64,000 bases of DNA from Ottelia alismoides. Taxonomy: Eukaryota > Streptophyta > Magnoliopsida > Alismatales > Hydrocharitaceae. Both the position numbers and the translations under genes were made by a program. Location: the NCBI GenBank assembly GCA_037367405.1, contig JAZKJV010006045.1:496001-560000 (forward strand). Direction: 5' to 3'. The notes below the pieces were generated by a model. It was given only the letters and a program-made list of their open reading frames with translations. It ran no database searches and had not been told where the DNA came from. Positions 58,190 through 64,000 of the stretch are shown here, one piece after another. Every line of letters starts with the position of its first letter. The stretch's first letter is position 1.

Positions 58190-59490
58190 GACCACCCACG
58201 TACTTAGGATCTGACCATCTTAGGTATAGGAGAAGATAAAAAGAAGGTGGATAAGTAAAAGAATATGTGAATAAAGGAAAATATAAATGAGGATACTAAC
58301 CCATCCTACTTCACTTGGGATGGATATCCAAAGCATATTGACGTAGTCAAAAGTCAGGAATGGTTGAGAAAATGCGAGGACATATTAATTGAATAACTGA
58401 TTGCATACCCCTCCTATACTTGCATTCTAGTCATCGGAAGAACAACAAAAGATAAAGCAATATGAAACTTGAGGGAATGATGAATTAATACATAAAGAAT
58501 GAATAAAAGCTACATGGAAAACAATTGTAGGTCTTGATGTCAAACATTGGCTGCCCAAAGTGATTTATGAATTAGCTCAACAAGATAACAATATGACTTT
58601 ATGTAAACAATTCTATAGGTAGATTTCTCCAAAGGAGACTTAAAAGCTATTTGGTAAGTCCGGAGAACTTGGTCAAGCATCTGAGATCATTTCTTTCTAT
58701 CTAGTCGAACAATCTTTTGAAGAATACTCTTCACCTCCCGATTAACATTTCAACCATGACATTAATATGGGGTGGTAGAAGATGTGACTTTATGATTGAT
58801 GTCATACTCATGAACAAGCTTTTTAAATTTATCTCTTTATAAAATAAATATCTCCATCTAAAATTTATATATTAAGAATCTTGAATCATCGAATAATGTT
58901 GTCTTTCACGAATTGATAAATAGTTAGACTATATGCAGGACGAGCGAGCATAGCTTCTACTCATTAACTCATATAATCCATAATGAACATGTTGGACTCA
59001 AGTCTATTGTTATTTGGAAACAAGTCCATAAAGTCAATGATCCATGCATGAAATACATCAGATATTTGAACATATATCTCACGAGCATGGTATCTTTGGA
59101 ACCAATAAATCCTTCCATTTTCTTACCGCCAGAACAACTACTCACGTGGTTGTAGCATCCTTAAAAATTGTACGCAACAAAGGCAACACTAAAGTATTTC
59201 TGCCACCATAAGCTTTCCAAAATTATGGTCGTGCTTGAGGATACTAATGCCCTCATCCTAAGGAATGCATGTTCCCCAAATCCACTCCTTGACGGCAAAG
59301 GTGAGATCTTACTATTGGTAAAATTTAAATCTCAGAGACGAACTTGTCCATCTCTTGAGTGATCTCATGGAACTTTCTATCCAAGATGATAGTTTGCAAT
59401 ATCGACGTACCATGAGAACATGTTGATGGTAAGGATCACCTGATCTGAAAAAAAGACTCATCTACGTGTGATGTTATCAGGTCGAGAATA
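58190..59490 (-). pseudogene. Old Athila-like relic: integrase region and 3' hairpin region
   Basis: Minus strand reads LPWYVDIANY-KVP (spacer after RNase H; compare [17 protein letters not shown]), scattered zinc-domain remains, then FKKLVHEYDINHKVTSSTTPY and NREVKSILQKIV, matching the integrase tail of the complete element. Many stops. Left of it, 58200-58230 keeps a decayed TACTTAGGAT/ATCTTAGGTATAGG stem-loop of the same type as at 45178 and 1219. No LTR is recognisable. Confidence 0.65.
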
Positions 59491-59904
59491 TCTTATTCTT
59501 GCAGTTTGGAAATGTCAGAGAAGGGCGAAGGAAGGTGGGGAAGGAATGTGGGGAGACACAGGGTATCTCGTGGCAGGGATGGAGGTGGGGCTTGTGGCTA
59601 ATGGAGAGAGTTTCAAAGGGGAGGAATAGAGTGGGAGAGGAGCTGGTGAGTAGGGGAGGGGTTGGGGGTGTCTTTGTCTAAGGAGGAAGACGGAGAAGAG
59701 AAGGGAACAAATTGCATTCACGACCTTGCTTTAACGACCATGGAGAGGGGATCGGACTGCAACTGCAACTAACCATATGAGACATAAGTGTCATTTGATA
59801 ATTTTGTTAGGGGATTGAAAAAAATAGTGACATAAGTATAACCGCAAAAATTCGAAAAGGCGCAAGTGTAAAAATCCCATAAAACCAATGCATAGAGGGA
59901 GGGG
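59491..59904. other. Distal upstream region of the MYB gene
   Basis: A purine-rich stretch (59510-59710, AGGAAGGTGGGGAAGG-type) without a credible gene on either strand, then AT-rich sequence. Confidence 0.4.
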
Positions 59905-60000
59905 GTGGATATCCCTCATGTGTCCCTTTCTTCCCCTTATATTACAACTTTATCCAAACCCCAATCCCTCTATAAGTGCCGATATGCTTTTGAGTTGAAG
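59905..60000 (+). promoter_or_regulatory. MYB gene core promoter: TATCCA-type boxes and TATA box
   Basis: TATAAGTG at 59971-59978 lies 62 bp before the ATG. TATCCA occurs at 59951-59956, and TATCCAC on the minus strand at 59905-59911 inside the palindrome GGATATCC (59907-59914). TATCCA is the known site of the MYBS-type single-MYB family to which the product belongs, so feedback control is possible (inference). Confidence 0.5.
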
Positions 60001-60032
60001 TACAGAGAGGTCGTTTCTTTTCTCTCTTGAGG

Positions 60033-60897
60033 ATGGGAAGGAAGTGCTCACACTGTGGCAACAACGGCCACAACTCAAGAACATGCTCCTCCAATGGAGG
60101 AGGAGAAGTTTCTCTGAGTCTCTTCGGGGTGCAGCTCCAATTGGACCCCCCCATGAAGAGGTGCTTCAGCATGGACTGCCTCTCCTCCTCCACCCCGTCA
60201 CCTTCCTCGTCTTCCACCTCCTCCACCTCCTCCCTTGCTGCCATTGACGAGAAGTTTACCGCGAAGCTCTCCACCGGATACCTCTCCGATGGCCTCAAGG
60301 GCAGGAACCCAGATAGGAGGAAAGGTACATATAGATATATAATCCAATTCAAGCAAGAACCCAGTTCATATGTATCCAAATTCCATGGCTTTGACTTTGA
60401 TCAGGAGTGCCATGGACCGAGGAGGAGCACAGGTGTTTCCTCGTGGGGCTCGAGAAGCTCGGCAAGGGAGATTGGAGGGGCATATCGAGGAGCTTCGTCA
60501 CCACAAGGACACCCACACAAGTCGCGAGCCACGCGCAGAAGTACTTCCTCAGGCAGAACAGCCTTGGCAAGAAGAAGCGGCGCTCGAGCCTCTTCGACGC
60601 GGTATGAGCTGAGTTCTTCATGTAAATTTGATTCAAGCGTGTGATCTTCCTCTCTTTGCGCAGGTTGGGAGCTGCGGGCAGACACTGGATTGCTTCGCAC
60701 CGATGGGAGGAACTATGAAGCAGCCTTTGTTTCTGGATCTGATGCCAGTGGATCCATCAAATGGAAGGCTGCACGTTTCTGAACTGTCATCAGATTTCAT
60801 AACCGAGCAGGCGCGTGAGGATTCCCCACTGCCTGATTTGGAGCTCAAGATCTCCACTGACAGCCCCGGGGATCGTAACGCGATTGGCGTGGCCTGA
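60033..60897 (+). CDS. SHAQKYF-class single-MYB transcription factor (MYBS3/KUA1-like), 3 exons
   Basis: Exons 60033-60324, 60405-60601 and 60664-60897 (292, 197, 234 nt) join with GT-AG introns of 80 and 62 bp to a 240-residue protein. The ATG at 60033 is preferred; an upstream TTG-led extension adds only two residues. CCHC zinc knuckle [14 protein letters not shown] has C5, C8, H13, C18. SLSLFGVQL (residues 27-35) carries the LFGV repression motif. A Ser/Thr-rich linker ends in YLSDG. The MYB repeat (about 99-148) has W101, W121 and the SHAQKYF helix (139-145), then KKKRRSSLF, a likely nuclear signal. Near the C-terminus DLELKIS (221-227) resembles an EAR (LxLxL) repression motif. Family members bind TATCCA/I-box DNA and act in sugar, growth or senescence control (known). 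All splice and coding signals are intact. It is on the short side for the family. Confidence 0.9.
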
Positions 60898-61917
60898 TCA
60901 TCTCATCAGCAGTGTGTGGTTGGTTGGATTTGAGCGTATCAAACACTTGCTGCTGTAGATTTCGCATAATTACACGTTATTTAATTGTTGGCTTGTGTCT
61001 GTGGAAGTGTTTATCAAATGACCGTTGAGATGATTATGATGAATTTGATCTATAGCTGGAATTAAACTCCGATGACTGCATGGACTTGAATGGATTTGTT
61101 GTTTATGTTGTGGATGTTGGTAACAGAAACTAAAGCTAATGTATAAATACAATCCAAATAAGCATTCAAAGATTCTAAACAAACGATCTCTTTACAGTTC
61201 AAAGATATGAAAAACGCTCTGCACCAAACTGTCAACATTGATTGTGAAGATTTCCCTCAAAAGAAATCTCGATGAGGGTGAGATTTCACTGATGCCCAAA
61301 ACTTCTCAAGGGGAATGGATCGATAACTTGAAGGGGACATTCCATTAATGGGTCCTCCATCAACTGATGGAATAGCACATTAAAAGGGCTTTAAATATAG
61401 TATTCTTCAGAACAAAGGTTCCATGCTCCACTGGTCTTTGGCAAAAGTGAAAACTCTCGATATGATTTCCTCCCATCGAAAGTATCAGTGATGCCCACGA
61501 CGCCAAAGATTTAGAGAATAGTCAAATGGCAGAGAGATTCGAGGGATGGGTAGGGGGTGTACCAACAAGATTTGGAGATAAGACAAATACAGACAACTGT
61601 GGGGCTCATTCGGCCTCACCTCCCATAAGTCCTTGTCCGGTCATACTTCAAAGTTTCCTTTTGTGACTTGTGGCTATCCTTATTGCTGTTTTTGTACTAC
61701 TACTACTGTTCTTGTGGATGCAAAGTGCAACTCCTACGGGTTTCATTTGGTAATCGAGTTACCTCAAGGTAATCCGGTTTATCCATCTCTATTTTTGAGT
61801 TGGAATTCCATCAGAAATTATAGTGATATCACATCACATTCCTTATTCCAGCCCTCTCCAATCTTCATAATCATCCCAAACAACTACTATACACATCAGG
61901 GTATCCCAACCCATCCC
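60898..61917. other. MYB 3' UTR and intergenic sequence
   Basis: No further gene found. A 121-codon plus-strand frame at 61633-61998 runs into the MITE and shows no domain. The 3' end of the transcript cannot be placed. Confidence 0.4.
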
Positions 61918-61925
61918 ATCCCGGT

Positions 61926-62334
61926 TAAACCTGGCCAACGGGCTGGAGGCCCGCTCGTCCATCCCGCTCATGGGTCGGGCTTGGGCTTGGAGATTTAAGC
62001 ATGGGTCGGCCTGGCCCGCCCCGCAAAAAATAAAAAATATATAAATATATGTTAAATTGTACATGTATTAATATGATACATTTTAAGTTTTTCATTTGTG
62101 ACACTAGTTTTAAATAAAATTCAATAGTTTACATGTCAAGTAACATGTAAACTATGTATATTAGTTATATAAAGTGTAGTTGGTATTAATAAAATCATTT
62201 ATACATATTAAATACTATTAAAAAATCAATGGAAAATGAACAAAATGCGCCATGAGCCAGCCCATGGGCGAGCTTTGGACAAAGATTTTTTAACCTCGGC
62301 CCGGTCGGCCCGGCCCGCATTTTGGCCAGGTCTA
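61926..62334. mobile_element. hAT-type MITE (409 bp), perfect TSD ATCCCGGT
   Basis: ATCCCGGT at 61918-61925 and 62335-62342. Ends TAAACCTGGCCAAC and TTTTGGCCAGGTCTA are inverted copies (11 of 13). GGCCC-rich arms and AT-rich middle, a plan shared with 20543-21108 although the terminal sequence is different. Confidence 0.85.
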
Positions 62335-62404
62335 ATCCCGGTAACCAAAAAGACCCTATGTGTAATTAGGGTGCATCAGCTTCAAATGCGAGATGTGCTC
62401 ACAG

Positions 62405-62510
62405 AATACAACATATGTTGTATTACAGTGAACTGTCCGATGGGTATCGGACAACCCTCATAGGGGACCTACTATCCCCGGCCCCCTAGGAGGGTACAAC
62501 ACATGTTGTA
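62405..62510. repeat. Pair of TACAACATATGTTGTA palindromes 89 bp apart
   Basis: 62405-62424 is a perfect 20-bp palindrome AATACAACATATGTTGTATT. 62495-62510 is TACAACACATGTTGTA, one central change. Both are followed by TTACA[AG]TG. Confidence 0.8.
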
Positions 62511-62642
62511 TTACAATGGACAATCCGCTCCCCACAGAAACATATATACTTCAGAATCGTTTGACCTGGCCAGAAGACATGCACCTCCATTCTCCTATGA
62601 GATAATGGAACTTGCGTCTCAAATTTCACTCCCCTAGTCATT

Positions 62643-62840
62643 AAACACGTACGGATTATAGACCGATCAATCTCACTAATATGTTATACAAGCTAATAGT
62701 CGAACTCATTGCCCACATAACAAAGCCATTTTGCATAGAAATCACACTTCTTATGAGCACTGCAAAGCTTAAACACCACTTTATGGCTATCAAAGTGAAT
62801 ATGGAAAAAGTTTTCGATCATCTTGAGTGGAGGCTTTGTT
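62643..62840 (+). pseudogene. LINE reverse transcriptase fragment
   Basis: Plus-strand DYRPINLTNMLYKLIVELIA, then MAIKVNMEKVFDHLEW corresponds to the LINE RT motifs YRPISL-N--YKI-SK-L and KIDM-KAFD-LEW, with the QxAF region mutated. A short relic, not contiguous with the LINE at 27041. Confidence 0.65.
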
Positions 62841-62902
62841 CTCTATTTTCTTCTTCAGTTACATACATTTTCCCATCTCATTCTATATGATAAATTGAAT
62901 AT

Positions 62903-62990
62903 AGTCCCACATGAAATACTCACGAAGTGCGAGAGTCAGTTGTAAGTGATAGAGCTTACTATTTGACAACTTAAGCTTAAGCATTTTGGG
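62903..62990 (+). repeat. TRIM LTR fragment related to 34621-35029
   Basis: CCCACATGAAATACTCACGAAGTGCGAGAGT and TTGACAACTT-AGCTTAAGCATTTTGGGT follow the same order as in the TRIM LTRs. Both ends missing. Confidence 0.7.
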
Positions 62991-62999
62991 TAATCACAT

Positions 63000-64000
63000 C
63001 TAGTGCTACTCAGCACTAACTTCATGCATAATTGTAGAGCCTAGAATAGCAACAATGCCACCCGCACTAAAACTTTGTCGAACAACTCAGAAATACAACA
63101 TCGATCTTTGAAGTGTAGTGCATCATCTATTGCGATCATTAATGTTGAGGTCTTCGAAGTCTCTAACCTGAGGCCTAAGAGTTCACTTCCAATCCCTTAC
63201 ATGAGCTAATTTACATCTATCCAAGGCAACATGAGGGAAATCGTCCACATGTAAGATCAAGTGGAACTGTGGAAGATGCATCAACAAAGAAAGGAGACCC
63301 ACCATGGGAGAAGGCAACCATGGGACACAATCATAATCACGACTAATAGCATGCTAGGCATTTGAATCATTTGACATACATGTACTACATCATCACTATA
63401 CATCTTCTATACGACTGATTTTTGATGTACTTGTTTTATAATCCCATGTACTTTGTATTTTATAATAAGATTTCTTTAACATAGATGAATCTAAATATTT
63501 TGAAATCATCTATTGTAAAATGGTAAATGTTCACTATGCTATCGATGTATTAGTACAACCCTTCATATAGCAACACATAGAAGATATAGAGACTAAGGGA
63601 TCCAATTGGACTGGTTAGGACTTGTTGTATAGATACAACATTTTGGCGTACCATTATACTCATTATACATCAATATACAATTTAACGAGAACTGGACTAA
63701 GAGAGGTGTAATCATCACTTCATCTAATGCATATCTTATCTCATTAATGTGAATTGTTCAAACAAAGGGTTTAGAATGGCGACATTCATCCATACGCCAC
63801 ATATTATAAGAAACTCCTATAGTTTTAGGGTCCTTTAAGCATACACCATTGAGAAAAATGTATAGAACCAATGGAAAGGAGGGGGAATTGTTATCTTCGA
63901 GGATGTTCCATTTGGATCTCCTCCCTCTCATATGAGTTCCTCTAATGCTCAGGTATTTATTAGAATATGAGCATATGGATGATCTCAAGCTTCTCTATAT
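63000..64000. other. No recognised feature to the right edge
   Basis: Short unrelated open frames only. GAGGATGTTCCATTTGGATCTCC (minus context at ~63900) faintly resembles 25350-25375 of the solo LTR, which may indicate another related LTR crossing the edge. Confidence 0.3.

Noticed and set aside
61633..61998. 121-codon frame as a gene downstream of MYB
   Set aside because: No domain. It runs into the inserted MITE and has no promoter context.
1..64000. A bacterial or phage system (operons, CRISPR, toxin-antitoxin)
   Set aside because: GT-AG introns, plant retrotransposons, MITEs and a plant MYB show a plant nuclear genome. No direct-repeat/spacer array is present.

Overview
This is a stretch of flowering-plant nuclear genome. 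The evidence is nested LTR retrotransposons of plant lineages (Athila-like Ty3, several Ty1/copia), a plant L1-type LINE with a zf-RVT domain, hAT/MULE-type MITEs, and one intact intron-containing plant MYB gene. I cannot name the species. The GC-rich coding sequence of the MYB gene would suit a non-grass monocot or basal angiosperm, but that is only an impression.

Layout. 1-~5990: 3' part of a Ty3/Athila-like element (protease fragment with an unusual acidic tail, no pol behind it, a hairpin/polypurine array, polypurine tract, ~3.1 kb LTR with many CACGTG palindromes). 6062-~12003: a decayed copia element whose 3' LTR carries a 1.3 kb hAT insertion with a perfect 8-bp target duplication. ~12004-23160: old minus-strand copia relics split by an element with ~120-bp degenerate terminal inverted repeats (MULE-like). 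That element was itself hit by a second copia element (14277-20527, TSD GGAGG) and a 566-bp hAT MITE. 23266-25794: solo LTR. 26900-31600: minus-strand copia relic (LTR, gag) cut through its gag zinc knuckle by a 5'-truncated LINE (27041-30329, TSD ACTGGACAC). 31600-35250: hAT element (TSD CAGGTCAT), two LRR exons of a broken receptor-like gene, and a tandem TRIM array. 35250-39822: AT-rich, one MULE-type MITE and a possible DUF247-like relic.

39828-57262: a complete-ended 17.4 kb Athila-like element on the minus strand. It has TSD AGTCC, ~3.6 kb LTRs, a tRNA-Asp primer site, gag/PR/RT/RNaseH/IN, and a UTR with the same hairpin/polypurine modules as the element at the left edge. 57500-59490: foldback MITE and a third, very old Athila-like relic. 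60033-60897: the one convincing functional host gene, a three-exon SHAQKYF-type single-MYB factor with an N-terminal zinc knuckle and LFGV motif. 61900-64000: another hAT MITE (perfect TSD), a LINE relic and a TRIM LTR fragment.

The genes do not form a shared pathway. The window is mostly a record of successive insertions, many datable relative to each other by nesting. The most notable unexplained structures are (i) the repeated stem-loop + polypurine modules conserved between two Athila-like elements, (ii) the protease ORF with a new acidic tail and no pol, and (iii) the G-box palindrome clusters in the giant LTRs.
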